A DNA stretch of 64,000 nt, taken from Spirodela intermedia (Eukaryota > Streptophyta > Magnoliopsida > Alismatales > Araceae). The position numbers and the translations under genes were made by a program. The first letter of the stretch is position 1; each line of letters starts with the position of its first letter. Below the pieces are notes generated by a model. It saw only the letters and a list, made by a program, of their open reading frames with translations. It ran no database searches and was not told where the DNA came from. Shown piece by piece: positions 1-12,100 of this stretch. Location: contig LR746275.1 in NCBI GenBank assembly GCA_902729315.2, forward strand, positions 312,501-376,500, read 5' to 3'.

Positions 1-1380
1 GCAGAAACAGACCCAGCTGTGGAAGATGAGAAAGAGAAGGTAGTGGAGACTGTTGTAGCTGAAGAACCAGAGGAAGAGGAGGTTGTGGAAACAGCTACAG
101 TTGAAGAATCAAAGGAAGAGAAGGTTGTGGAAACAGTGGCTGCAGAAACAGAGACAGTTGTGGAGCAAAAGGAAGAGAAGGTTGTGGAAACAGCGGCCGC
201 AGAAACAGACCCAGTTGTGGAGCAAAAGGAAAAGAACGCAGTGGAAGCAGCGCCTGTTGAAGAATCAAAGGAAGAGAAGACCACGGAGACAGCGCCAGTG
301 CAAGAACAGACGCTAGAGAGGGCCATAGAAACACTGCCAGTCGAAGAACCGAAGGAAGAGAAGACCGTGGAGACAGAGCTAGTGGAAGAACCGAAAGAAG
401 AAAAGACTGTGGAGACTGAACCAGTTGTTCCGCCAAAGGAAGTGGAGACTGTGGTGGGTGATCCGGTTTTAGAATTGGAAGAGAGAAAGGAGTCAGTCCA
501 AGAACCAGAGGAGGAGAAGACTGTGGAGACAGAGCCACCATCCGAAGAACTAAAAAAAGAGAAGACCGTGGAAACAGAGCCCACGAAAGAACCAAAGGGA
601 GAACAGACTGTGGAGACGGAGCCTGTCAAGGAAGAGAGTGCCGCAGCGACTAACCCAGTCAAGGAGCCAGAGGAGCAGATTTTAGAAAGAGAAGCTGTGG
701 AAGAGCCAGAGGAAGAGAAGGCTGCGGTGATCGAGCCAGTGGAACGAGTACCGGAAGAGAATACCCTGGAACCACAGGCAGTTGAAGAACCAGAGGAAGG
801 GAAGACTATACAGACAGTGCCACTTGAAGATTCGAAAGAGGAGACCACTGTGGAATCAAAGACGGTTGAAGAACTAAAGGAAGAGAAAACTTCAGAGCCA
901 GAGGCAGCGGTGGAGACAAAGGAAGAGAAGACCATAGAAACAGGGGCTGTGGAAACAACAACGGCAGTCACTATGACAGATGAGAGCGTGGGATTAATTA
1001 ACCCTGTGGAGGAAGTTGCCAGGATCCATACTGAAGAAGAGAAGAATTCTGAAGGCGCTGAAGAGCTTGTCAAAGTGCAGAGGGATGCGGGCTATTCTGA
1101 TTACACTGTCAAACCTGCTGAAACCCCTGCAGAGAAACAAAAGGATTCTGAATTTGGCGCAAAGCTTGCTGAGGAACCAGTAGATAAACCAGAGTCCGAG
1201 AAAACTGATGATTCCTCAAAAGACAACGCCTCTCCAGAAGCTGCGGTGGAGGTCCACAAATCAGAAATCTCTCCCAAGCCGAAGACTCTCATGTCAAAGT
1301 TGAAGCGCTCACTTGGGAAGGTGAAGAAAGCTATCACTGGGAAATCTCCAGAAGCCAGAGACGAGCCCAAAGTGAGATAG
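1..1380 (+). CDS. Glutamate/lysine-rich repeat protein, 3' part
   Basis: The reading frame is open from the first base of the window to a TAG at 1378-1380, so at least 459 C-terminal residues are present and the start lies upstream. Most of it is a degenerate repeat of about 13-16 residues built on a Val-Glu-Glu-Pro-Lys-Glu-Glu-Lys-Thr-Val-Glu-Thr-like unit, very rich in Glu, Val, Thr and Lys and likely disordered. From about 1000 the repeat fades, and the last 35 residues become basic, with MSKLKRSLGKVKKAITGKSP (about 1291-1350). An acidic repeat with a short basic Lys-rich tail of this kind is known in plant proteins that carry automatic names such as titin-like or neurofilament-like; no function is established from sequence. 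No membrane segment or catalytic motif is visible. Repeat number could vary between individuals because the DNA is itself repetitive. Confidence 0.85.
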   Translation, partial: AETDPAVEDEKEKVVETVVAEEPEEEEVVETATVEESKEEKVVETVAAETETVVEQKEEKVVETAAAETDPVVEQKEKNAVEAAPVEESKEEKTTETAPVQEQTLERAIETLPVEEPKEEKTVETELVEEPKEEKTVETEPVVPPKEVETVVGDPVLELEERKESVQEPEEEKTVETEPPSEELKKEKTVETEPTKEPKGEQTVETEPVKEESAAATNPVKEPEEQILEREAVEEPEEEKAAVIEPVERVPEENTLEPQAVEEPEEGKTIQTVPLEDSKEETTVESKTVEELKEEKTSEPEAAVETKEEKTIETGAVETTTAVTMTDESVGLINPVEEVARIHTEEEKNSEGAEELVKVQRDAGYSDYTVKPAETPAEKQKDSEFGAKLAEEPVDKPESEKTDDSSKDNASPEAAVEVHKSEISPKPKTLMSKLKRSLGKVKKAITGKSPEARDEPKVR

Positions 1381-2897
1381 AACTGTTCCAGCTTGCACCT
1401 GCCCAATGGTCTGTTGCCGTGTTGAGCACCATCCTCTGCAAAGCTTGTTGTTTGCATACCTGCATGCATTCACCAGTGTGAAAGGCTGGTTCTTCCTCTG
1501 TGTGTGTGTGTGTATTTGTGTGGTCCTGAAGCACTTGTACATAGAAGAAAGGGTCCTCCTAGCCTCTTCCGCAGGAGAAGTGTTTCATTCAGCCAATGAT
1601 TTCATTGAATGCTGCGGGATGGTGGCCCACATCTTTAAATTTTTATCATTTCATGTGATACAGTCATTACTGGGTTACTCTCTGTGAACATGTAAGTTTG
1701 TAAGAAGATTGGGTTAGGTCAGGCATTCTTTTGGTGATGTATGCATGATTTCTGGGCTATAGATTTCAACTCTTTATTGGGTTCGGAATTGCTGGTATGG
1801 AGCTGTGGATTCATCATAGATAAAAAGGAGATGCCTCTGAAGGTGTCCTTCCAGTTTCCATATCTTGCATGTAATCTTATAAGACTTTTGGATTTGCCAT
1901 CCTCACGGATAAGGGATGGCTGCGCTGCTCACGTTCATGTGCGGATGTACTTCTGGTATCATTGCATAGGCCATGCTTCCATCTTATGAATGTTTGTGGC
2001 TTTGACATCTTTAATAGAGGGTGATGATCGTGTTGGTTCATTCTAGGGTTATGATTTTCTACTCAACAGTGCTCTCAGAGAGTTGCAACTTTTGGTGGTG
2101 GCCGATGAAATTTTATTTATGTTTTTGTTTTGGAAATTGAGTTGCAGGGGATCTGATCTCGGATTGCTCAAGAAATTATGCTTATATATATTCAAAGCAT
2201 TTTATGTGTTACTTTTTTTTTTTTTTTTTCAGGATCTACGCTACAAGACAAAAGATCTTATTATAACTCTTGCCGATGTTATTATCCTATGCAATGATCG
2301 TTTCAATAAATTGTGTTCATTTTTCCAAAAAGAATTTCAATGAATCTCATGACCTCACTATACCCAAATGATCTCTCTCTTGTAATTCTTTTGTTCCTAG
2401 ATGCTTAGATTATAGCCATATCGGTCACTTTACAGAGATTTTTCTTTTCTTTAGAGGCTCTGAAATCATGAAAAAAGGCGTCGACTTGGGAAAATAAATG
2501 CATAAAAAAGTCGAGATAAACACTTGACTAGACTCAGTTTGAAGAACCAAATCCTTTGGCACCTTCCCAATCAATGCCTGTTCAGTTACTAGGGTGGGTT
2601 CACAAGTCATGAATATAATTGACCTCACAAGTCCCCCTGGACCCCAAAGACAGGTTTTGCCACATGAACACACCAACTGACTCAGACTGCAACAATAGAT
2701 TCCACACTTCAGGCATCATACCTCTAGATTTTTTACTTCATCAGCGCCATCTTTCACAGTGATGAGGACGAACTTGGTTTTACATCTCCACGGCATTCCT
2801 CTTCTTCCGGGCAACTGTTTCACGAAGAGTTCGACATTTAGATCTTCCTTAACTGAACAATGAAGAGCAGGTGGAGGATCATTGTACCTCGCAAGAA
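1381..2897. other. Convergent 3' flanks of the repeat-protein gene and CHMP7
   Basis: About 1.5 kb without a convincing coding frame lies between two genes pointing at each other. It should contain both 3' untranslated regions. There is a TG run near 1500-1513 and a 16-18-base T run before a CAG near 2215-2232, which could be a polypyrimidine tract of an untranslated intron or simply a T run. Short open frames here have no recognisable protein character. Confidence 0.5.
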
Positions 2898-5800
2898 CTA
2901 AGCGGCCGTGAGGTGGAGGTGTGAAAATGTATCAGCAAGCGAGCTGGCTGCTTCCTGGACCGAGGTGTTCTCATCTGGAGCATAATCTCCGACAATTACT
3001 TCACTTTTCGTCATCTGGGGAGCTTCCTCTGTGAGCTCCGATTCCAATCTCTTGAACTCCTCCTCCAGATATTCGTCCTCCACGTCAGTACTCTCGAGCA
3101 ATGCCAAACCTGCGAGACATGCAGTAGCTTCCTCAAGAAACAAGTGAAGGGCAAAGAGCTCGGAGCAGGGGTGGTCCCAGAAGGAGGGCAAGCAGTCACC
3201 TAGGGCTTCATCAACTTGCTTCTGGGAAGCAACGGTTTCACTGAGCTCCTGCAGACACAGATGGACCTGCTCTACGCTGATTTGCTGTTTCTTGATTGCT
3301 TGAGCTCCGAGCTGGATGGCTTCGGAGGCCTACTGGGCAAAGTTCCCCGATGGGATGGCCAAATTTAGGAACAGAAGGATCTTAGACAAGGAGGAGGAGG
3401 GAGTTCTTGATGCCTCACCTTTTTCGTTGACTCAGCCTGGTTTATGATGCCGAGAACCTCCTCCACCCGGTCAAAAAGCGACGCACACTTCTCTCTGCTG
3501 CTTGCTAGCAGCTTCGTGCGTCTGATGTGCCCATAAGCAGCGGGTCTGTTGCCAGATTTGAATGAGGCCAATGCGGACTTTCTTGATCTGGAAGAAAAAA
3601 AAGGATGAAAAGATCATTCTTTGTGTTAAGTAAGAGTGAAAAGCCGGGTGGATTTTAAAAGGATAAGGACAAGGGCTTATTTAAAATTGATGCAACTTAC
3701 TTGAAACAGAGAACCAAATCAGAATCAGAACCTCTCCATGAAATAACTCGCGAATAAACAAGCCCAATATGTAATCATAAGATCATTTATTACGGATCTA
3801 TTAAACTCACTATGATGTCTTCATCTTCGTGTAGAGTCGTTCATGATGTTCCAGACGCAATTAAAAACATTTAAACGACAAAATTATATAACGTGTGGAT
3901 CCTTTGGGCCATTCAACTCAGGATAAGTTGGTAAGAAGTGAAATAAAACCAAAGAATACAAGCTATGTTGAGTCGGCTCATTTTACTAAAATAATATTTC
4001 TTAAGGTTTCAGGCCTGCCTGAAAAATATTTAAACCACAAAGTAATACATTAACTTTTAATCATTAAAGTTTAATCAGTTTTTTAAAAAACTGACGGGCT
4101 CATTCTGTTCAAGTATGAAACAAATTCGTGAAACCAAACGACATTACTGTAGGGTCAGCTCAATCTACTAAAATAATGTTTCTTGAGTTCTCCTCACACA
4201 CGAGTTGAAAATATTTAGACCACAAAATAGAATATAATAGTCGAATCATTTGGGCTGTCCGACTCAAAATAATCTAGAAAAAAAACTCATAAGGACTCAT
4301 TTTTTTGCCAAGAGTTTTAATTTGTCTCCTTCAGCGTGGAATAATTCCACCAATCATTACGCGAAGGATAACTTTGTTCTACTCTGCCACAAGGACGGAA
4401 CAGAATACAACTCGAAATCACTTAGAAGGGAAATTTCGTTTTGAAAAACATTGGCTAAGAAAGAGAACTTACAGCTCCCAACGTTGGTCAATCATATCAA
4501 CCTGTTGCTGCATCTTCTCCATCGTCCAGATCAGATGTAGGATCTCATAATCAAGGCTTGTGAGGGACGAAACTGATGACGGCACCAGAGAAACTTTCAA
4601 CCCCTGAAAGTAAAATAAAAGAAAAAAAAAGAGAACAGAACAAAGTTGAGAATTGAGACATAAACATGCACGTAGGTGCTTGTTCAAACCGAGAAGAAGC
4701 TGTAGATAGTAACAGGACCTCCACAAAGTCTGTTTTTTTAATTGAAAGGTATTGTGCTTTCCCACATTGAACCAGATAACTCGAGATTATTGAAGCCTCA
4801 TCAGAGCCACCACAGATGCTTTCGAGCTTGCACATCGTGACAACACAGCTCGATGTCCAGTGGCTTTCAGATAGGCTCTTGATAACGTCAACAGTTTTGT
4901 CCTGGATAGTGAACATGACAGGAGGTGATTGATGTTCTTGCCTCCAAAATGGAACTCATCTATCAGTCAAAGGAAGTACAAATTTGAGACCAAGGGCCCT
5001 ACATGCCTGAAGCAATCCCCTCAGAACAAGACACTCGTCAGTGTTCTCTTCCAGAGCAGATGATTTCGAAAGCACTATCAACTGTCCAATTCTTCTAAGC
5101 AACTGGAAAATTTGCCCGCGCGCTGGATCAGTTAGATCCCTCCTCAAGAAGATGTCGCCTTCTTTATGCATCTCAATCTGTCATGAGCAGGAAAAAGATG
5201 AAATTCAAGAAACCCAAATGGAAGACATTGATATCTTGCCCCATTGAACATTACCAGCCACCATCTTCTTTTCATATTTTACCCTCGTACTTGAAAATAT
5301 TTAAAAAATTCCATCTCCTAGCTGTCTGACGTGGAAACAGTCATATCTAAGTACTCCCTCTTCCTAACAATAAAGGTTTAGATATATGTAAAAACAAAAC
5401 AGAGAGAACAGAAAACAGACCTGCCTGATAGGCAGATAAACACGACATGACAGATAAACTTCATCCCAAGGAGAATCACGTCAAGCTTAATCAGAATGTT
5501 AACGGACAGCCAATTAAAAAACGAGAGTAACGCCTATGAGTACAGATATGCTGAGAATGATAGCTTCTGGCAGCAGAATAATGGCTTTTAACAAGCTCTT
5601 GGCAGGCAGAGAAACAAGATCAAAACTGGTGCGAGAGCAAGGGCGTGGACCAGATCTGATTCAAATGTCAATGACTCGAAAAAGAAAAAGACAGAATAAT
5701 AGAGTTGACCATGGTGGGTGATCCAGTTCAGATCCAGAATTGTTGAATTCGAACCAAATTGGGATTCAAGTGTAGTGTCACTTATAGATTGTATCGGCAT

Positions 5801-6990
5801 GGTTGGTTCACTTATAGAAGAAGCCAACTTCTATCTTGCCTCTGTCTTTGTGGTGGAGTGGATTGCTACTTTCAATCAGAAAAGGAAGGAAGATTGACAT
5901 CCCCATCATCCATTCCATACATTCGGGGGTGTCAAATGCGTCAGACACTCAGAGTTGTGGTTCCCAGGAAAGAAGTGAGCTTTAAGGAGGAGTGACCATA
6001 CCACCTCCCTAACCCTTCGGCACGACAGAAATGAGCAACGATGAAATGACAAGAAACCTTCCTATGATCTTCTAGGATTATTCTATGCGATAGAACTTCT
6101 TGAGATTCCAAGAATGTGGGCTTTCCGTGGCCAATGTCAGCCACCTGCGTCCACCTTCATGCACATGGGATCTCGTCTCATTCTCCCTAGACGAAAGGTG
6201 GAAGGCAAGAACACTCTGCATCACAGGCAGTTCATTCATCTTCAAGCCATGAAATCAAAGCCATGGAATTATATTTTCTTAATGCAGATGTAGATGGTTG
6301 CCATCAGGTAGAGCTCACCAATACACGATTCATGCACAGAGGTGTCAATCCCCTTCGAGCGAACCACACATTATTTACCTGAAGAAAGCAATCATCAATA
6401 TAGCTTTTATTTCCGAGGTTGATTCATGAAACGCATACTCATCAACAAGCCATAGAGATTAAAGCAATATGCAGAACTACTGAAATCCCGTCACAAAAAA
6501 GATCCCCACCACAACTGCCGCGGGTGGGTACCAGAGATCGACCCTTCAGATAAAAAATTCTTCTCCCGAGGTTTTATTTAGCGCGAATCAACCCCGCCAC
6601 CCTTCAAAGAAAACCTGGGCCTGCTGGGGAATGGACAGGAGATGATGGAGTAGGAAGACACTGTTTGTGCTCAGAATCTGATCCTTCTGGGAATCCCAAA
6701 CTACGGAAGGTCAAAGGGTCGCGTGAGGGGGTCACACTCGAAGGTGGACGAAAGGGGAAGAAGAATTGAAGGAAATCAGACGAGGGCAGGACCTCCGAGG
6801 AACGAATAGTAAGGACTCCGAGACGTCTGGCGACCCTGATGATCAGGTCACGCCAGAAGAGGTAACGGGGGGTCCAGTCGGCACGCTGTCCGCTGAAGGC
6901 CCTGAAACGCGCCGCCCACGCCCCGTCGTCGTCCCAGTCGGGTGCCTCCGCCTTCACCGCCTCCTCCACCGCCGCTGCCGGAGGACCCAT
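2898..6990 (-). CDS. CHMP7: CHMP7, ESCRT-III/SNF7-family protein (eight exons)
   Basis: I rebuilt eight minus-strand exons: 6793-6990, 6319-6378, 5007-5177, 4719-4901, 4473-4603, 3419-3587, 3200-3329 and 2898-3109. They join in frame to 1254 nt, encoding 417 aa, close to the length of plant CHMP7. The start MGPPAAAVEEAVKAEAPDWD and the motifs FSGQRADW, VNNVWFARRGLTPLC (exon 2), SESHWTSSCVV (exon 4), QQQVDMIDQRWELSRKSAL (exons 5-6) and ESTKK (exon 6) match the plant family in order. The C-terminus is acidic and helical, ending in a LADTFSHLHL segment that resembles a MIT-interacting motif. CHMP7 acts with ESCRT-III in membrane remodelling; in animals it recruits ESCRT-III to the nuclear envelope. 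Exon 3 to 4 is best joined by a GC-AG intron. The 90-nt last intron has no stop and keeps frame, so retention would add 30 residues. The gene is divergent from ASY3. Confidence 0.9.
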
Positions 6991-7860
6991 CTACAGACTT
7001 CCCCCCGCGGCTCAATTCCACCGCCCAGCCACTGGCGCGTATATCTCGTAGATAGAAGAAGAGACGGGACGAAGGAGAGGCCGAGGCACGCTCGAAGCCT
7101 TCAGGGCCGAGGAGCGAGGAGAAGCCACCGCCCGATCCAGCGCTCGGCGTCTCCAGGTCTCTGATTTAAAAATCGGGGACTCATCGGGATTTGTTTGGTT
7201 TGCGGTAAATGGAGTCAAAATCAATTCCCGCATAACAAACCACATAAGGGGTACCAAATATCATGTTTCGTTATGCACAGTATGATCCCAAACTGCTCCA
7301 AGGATATTAAAGCAATAATATAATCCCACCCGAGTACTTGGATCAAACATTCCCCCTCGGGCATCTTCAATTACAATGGTGGTATCTGGTCAACTATAGG
7401 TCAACCAGTTGCCGAGTCAACTGATCGGGTCCCACAACACCGCGTCCAACCAATTCGGGGGGCTAAATCCCCAAGTAAATAAACATATTTATATCCATAA
7501 AAATAATCAAATCAGATATTTAATATAAATATAATTTCCAATTTATTTATCGATTAGTTTTAATACGAAGCGAAAGGTATGTACTTGAGGCGGGGCTGGG
7601 CCGAATTGTGCAAGAAAGCCCGATAATGTATTATAGCCCAAAATTGCCCGAGAAATAATCTGCGGGCTCAAATAGCCGAGGTCAACGGAGAAGGGTATTA
7701 AAGTACTTTCGCAATTTGCTCCGAGTTTTAAGGTGTAGGGATTTTCCAGTCATTTCGACATTTTCAACTTCGTCCCCCGGAAACAACCCCTTCCCGCCAA
7801 CTCGTCCCCCCCCTCCCCACTCCCTCTCTCTCTCTCTCTCTGTCTCTCGCTTGCTCCCTC
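6991..7860. promoter_or_regulatory. Divergent promoter region between CHMP7 and ASY3
   Basis: CHMP7 starts at 6990 on the minus strand and the ASY3 transcript probably starts after about 7800 on the plus strand, so this stretch should hold both promoters and the CHMP7 leader. It carries a pure CT run at about 7824-7841, typical of plant 5' leaders, and an AT-rich middle (about 7470-7570). No TATA box could be assigned with certainty. No coding frame is supported. Confidence 0.45.
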
Positions 7861-9110
7861 TCTGTGGAATCCGGCGACTGGAGTAGGAGGTTATGGCGGG
7901 GGTCTGAGAGTGGAGGAGCACCGGGGGGAGGCCGTTTGTCGATGTGATCTGAGATTTCGACATCCTCGACGTGGGAGGATTGGCGCGGCTCTAGTCTATG
8001 AGGCGCAGAGGAGGCCTCTGATCCGCTGGAAAAAGTCGTTCAACAGCCTTCTCTTTGTGAATAAATCCTTTAATTTCTCTGTCTATATCCAGGCGCGGTA
8101 TTCTGAAGCAGAGGTGTGGTTGCTCTGTTCTGCTGCCTGTGTCTTCGATTTTCAGTCTTGCTTTCTATTGCGGGATCCCCGTTCCTACAGTGACAGTCAC
8201 GTTGGTGGGAATTTCGGAAAGCAATTCATTCTTGATGAAAATTTCGTTGCGATTTTAACATTTAAAGAAACGGCAGAGATTGTTTCGTGATTGTGTCAAC
8301 TTCCTTACTCGGTTGTTATGTTATGGCTCCTAGAATCCGTTTTATATGAAGGAGCGTGCCTGAAGTTGGGGTATAATTATGCCATACTTCATGAAAGGGA
8401 TGTTCAGGATAATATGAGCTAAAAGTGAACGCACGAAACCAGGTCTCGAGACATTGGGCACCAATGGCTAGTAGAAATAAAAAGAGGATCCCTATTTTCT
8501 CTCGGTAAAGTTGTCCATTGTTCGTACATTATTTTTTGTCTACGTAGAAGTTACGTGTTCAGAGACTTCTTCGGCACATCTGATTTATGTAACTATGAAG
8601 TTCTTAATTTTTTTCTTCTACGTTTAAATCTTCTATTGGTGTTTTGGCTGTTTCCATATGATATTCATGTTAGTTACCCCCTGATTTCTACTCGCACAGG
8701 ACAATACCAGCACCATGTGCATTAATACACACAACTTTATTTCCATTGCCCAACATGACCGATTTATGCAGTTTCTGAGGATGTTCCCTCTAATCACATG
8801 CATAAAATCATTTTGTAAATCATTTAGAGGAATAAAGAACAGACGTATCACCTTGTGTACAACTTCCTTCCGTTCTCTCTTTGATATGGGCGTAGCCTTG
8901 CTGTTATCAATTCGTCTTCTATGTTTTTATTTCTTTCTTGTACAGGTTTTCTAACATTAGCTGATTTATGCTTGACTCTTCCAATCCAATCGTAAAACTC
9001 CATTATAACCATATACTTTTTCATCTAGTTCTACCTTTCTTATTTCATTACAGAAAAAATGATTCTCTCATCTTGCGTATAATTGAGGCATTCTGACGAT
9101 TGAACAGGCT
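7861..9110 (+). other. Probable 5' leader and leader intron of ASY3
   Basis: No protein-coding frame is supported here. The ASY3 start codon at 9111 lies three bases after a good splice acceptor (TTGAACAG before GCTATGATG), so the coding exon is preceded by an intron and an upstream untranslated exon must exist. The GC-rich block around 7860-8000, just after the CT run, is the most likely first exon. The 126-codon open frame at 7910-8290 does not resemble ASY3 and is probably chance. Confidence 0.45.
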
Positions 9111-12100
9111 ATGATGAGTAGCTGTCAGAGTGTAGGCAGTTTTTGTCACCCCTCACAGCGAGTACCCAAAGTTTCCATAGGCATTATGGTGGAAAACACT
9201 CCAAAGATTGGTACCACAGATGGAAAGGAAGAAGTTGTATTCAGTGTCAAGAAAAAGAAAGCAATACCTCTGTATCACAAGAAAGTTTTAGAAAAAGACA
9301 GCGAATTGGGAAGTACGAAAGCATTTGCGGAAAAGCAAGTCCTAGGCAAAGGGCAGCTCACTTCATGGGTCTCTACTAGATCCATGCATGATGAAACACC
9401 GAATGCTCAAACAAATCAGTTTCATGCCAAGGCTTCTGTACTACGGTTAGATGGTGGGTTGGTAGATAAACCGGAGAATATGACACATGAGAGGGGAGGT
9501 GACATGAATGAAAATCTGGAAAAGATTGGAGACATTGCATTTTCTACCATGCAGGAAACACATGCATTGCCTAATGTAACTGCCGAAGCAGCAGCAAAAT
9601 TTAGAGAGTGCAGAAGCGAAACTTTAAGGATGAAGCTTTGGGAGGCATTGGGAGATGCTTCGCAGAGTAGACATGTGCTGAGCCCAGTTCCAGTCAACGA
9701 GATAACGAAAAACTCAAAATGTGAGGACTACGAGGATCGCCAGATGAATGAACTTCCCAAACCTAAGCGGGACACTGATACAATAGAGAGCGATTCGGAA
9801 AATCGAAAAAAGACCGTCGAGAAAGCAAGTCCAAAGCAGACGAAGAAGAGAACTTTTACTCGTCCCTCGGGGCAAAAGAAAGAACAAGAGAGAATAAGAT
9901 CAAAGTGTCAGCTTGGTGAGAACAATGCCAAGAAGTACTTGTCCTCTTCTAGACCGGAGCCCAAAGAAAAATCTGAACAGAAGAACATTTTTGCATTTGA
10001 CGACTGTGAAAAGCGAATAGAAGGTTCAGATTTTGCTGCCAATGGCTGTTTACCAGCATCTGCTCAGAAGAAAATTAATATAAAAGGTTCGAGAGGAGAA
10101 CTGCGGAAGATATCATTCCCTAGCAGATCAGACTCTAGGAAGAGCTTGCGCAGCGACAAGAGTTTGCAGACCACTGACAAAAAACAAGTGGCGCCACCTC
10201 CAACAAATGAAGAAAACCGAAGTACAGCGCTAGAAAACCGAAAAATTCACCGTGAGGTCAAAGAGAACAGTTCGCGACAGGCAAATTCATTCTCAGTAAA
10301 GTTTGTCCATCTTTCAGCAAGTTCTCATGCAGGAAACGTAAGCAATTCATCACTGATGAGTGGGTCCGAAACACGAAAATTTGACACTCCATCGCCAGCG
10401 AGGGAACCTAAAGGATCACAGGGCAGGCCTTTTCCGATCGATGGATATCCGCCCGAAAAAGTTGGCAGTCAATCGTTGACGAGAGAAACAAAACCATTGG
10501 ATCAAGCCGTCAGCCCGACATTTGCGGTAAGTATGACTCCTCCATTTCAAAAAAGAGAATCGATGGAAGGTGGGTACCTCAGTCCTACATTATCGGAGAT
10601 GAATTCAGCCAGTAGCTCCAAATCTCCGCTGACCACCCCAAAGGCATGTTCTTCCAGATCAGATTCACAGCAGCAAGAGTCCTTGGTAATCTTATGCTTC
10701 TATTTTTCACTCGTCGAAGGTTCATTATGGGTATTTTTTTTCAGTGGTATAAATCTTCCGGTGATTGTTTGCTCAGGACGGTGCCAGAGCTCTTCAGCCG
10801 TCGCCAAACGGAGAGTCACAGGGTCTGAGAGATGATATATTAGAGGAGTGTTTTTCTCCATCTCAGGTGCGGCGGCTGTCAGGCGAAGGCTTTATGGCAG
10901 ACGAGTCTGCCCGCAAAGGTTAGGAAACACTTTTCGTCTTCCTCATGCCATGTTGGTTTTAGGTTGACAAAACATGTTTCTTTCGCCACCGCACATAATA
11001 CGTCATAACCCTTACTCTGTCTGAAAGAAAGGTAGAGGCATATGAAGGTCATGTGTTGAGACTGGCGAACGATCCCTGACTGAAAACATGCGAAGGAGAA
11101 GGTCAATTATGTTGTTGAAACTTTGGATTATGCTTCCCTCGGCCGAAAGTTTTCCTTTTTCCTAGTGGCGCTTCCTGCCCGTGAATAACAAGAGATTCTA
11201 ATGTTTTTTGTGTTCATTTTTAGGTATGCAATTCCTCACATAGACAACAAGCGTAGGGCATTCCACATTTTAGCTCGGATTCTGATCCTTTAGGTTATCT
11301 CCGGGCTTTCCGGAAGTTGAAAACAGACACGAAATCCTCCGAAATGAAAGAGAAAGCGAGGGCGTATAATCTTGGTACCAACCCAGAGCTGTATAGGACA
11401 CTCTTAGTGCTTCCTAATGTTGGTAGTCGACTCGTCTGACACAGCATTCCGCAGTGTTCCCGCATTTATTTTTGAGATTTCACCGTTTTTCACTGATAGC
11501 TGAAACAGGTTTAAGAAGTAATATTCTCTTGTACATTGCTTCAGACGCTGTTAGCGTTTCCATTATTCGCATGAATGCCGCATTAAAAATTCGACAAGGT
11601 GGACACCAGCTTCATTGTTTCTTTCTTCCTTTTCGATGGTCCTACGCTCCCTCCGTTTTTAACCTCCCCGTTAGGGTGGTAGCTACAGCACGCTTTGGTA
11701 GGGTCCTATAGTAAGGCCAATGTAGGCGCCAAATCATAGCTGACCATTTTAAGAACTCGGTAGGACGGGCCCGAAGAAGATCCAAGAAACTGAAATGCTA
11801 ATTCTCGATGCAGGCGCTGTCTCTTCTGCGGAAGTGGTGTATTTTAATCCATTTCCGCGTGTGTTGTTCCTCGGTTGATTTTCTTATTCATGATGATTCC
11901 TTTTACTAGATCGATAAGGGATGATGTGGACCGAACAAGCTTGTATTGCACAATTATCTCACGATGTTTATTAAAACGTGCACGCTTCATGCCTGTTTTG
12001 CTCATATTTTATGCGTGCCACTTTGCCCACTTAAATATATAGAAGTTACCGACTACATTCATCTTCTCAGAAGAATCTTTTCGATTTCACTAGCGCAATT

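Noticed and set aside
1406-1687. 93-codon plus-strand frame downstream of the repeat-protein gene
   Set aside because: Lies in the expected 3' untranslated region, with a TG-repeat-coded Cys-Val run and no family resemblance.
9422-9697. Minus-strand open frame of 91 codons
   Set aside because: Antisense to ASY3 exon 1, which is fixed by conserved ASY3 blocks.
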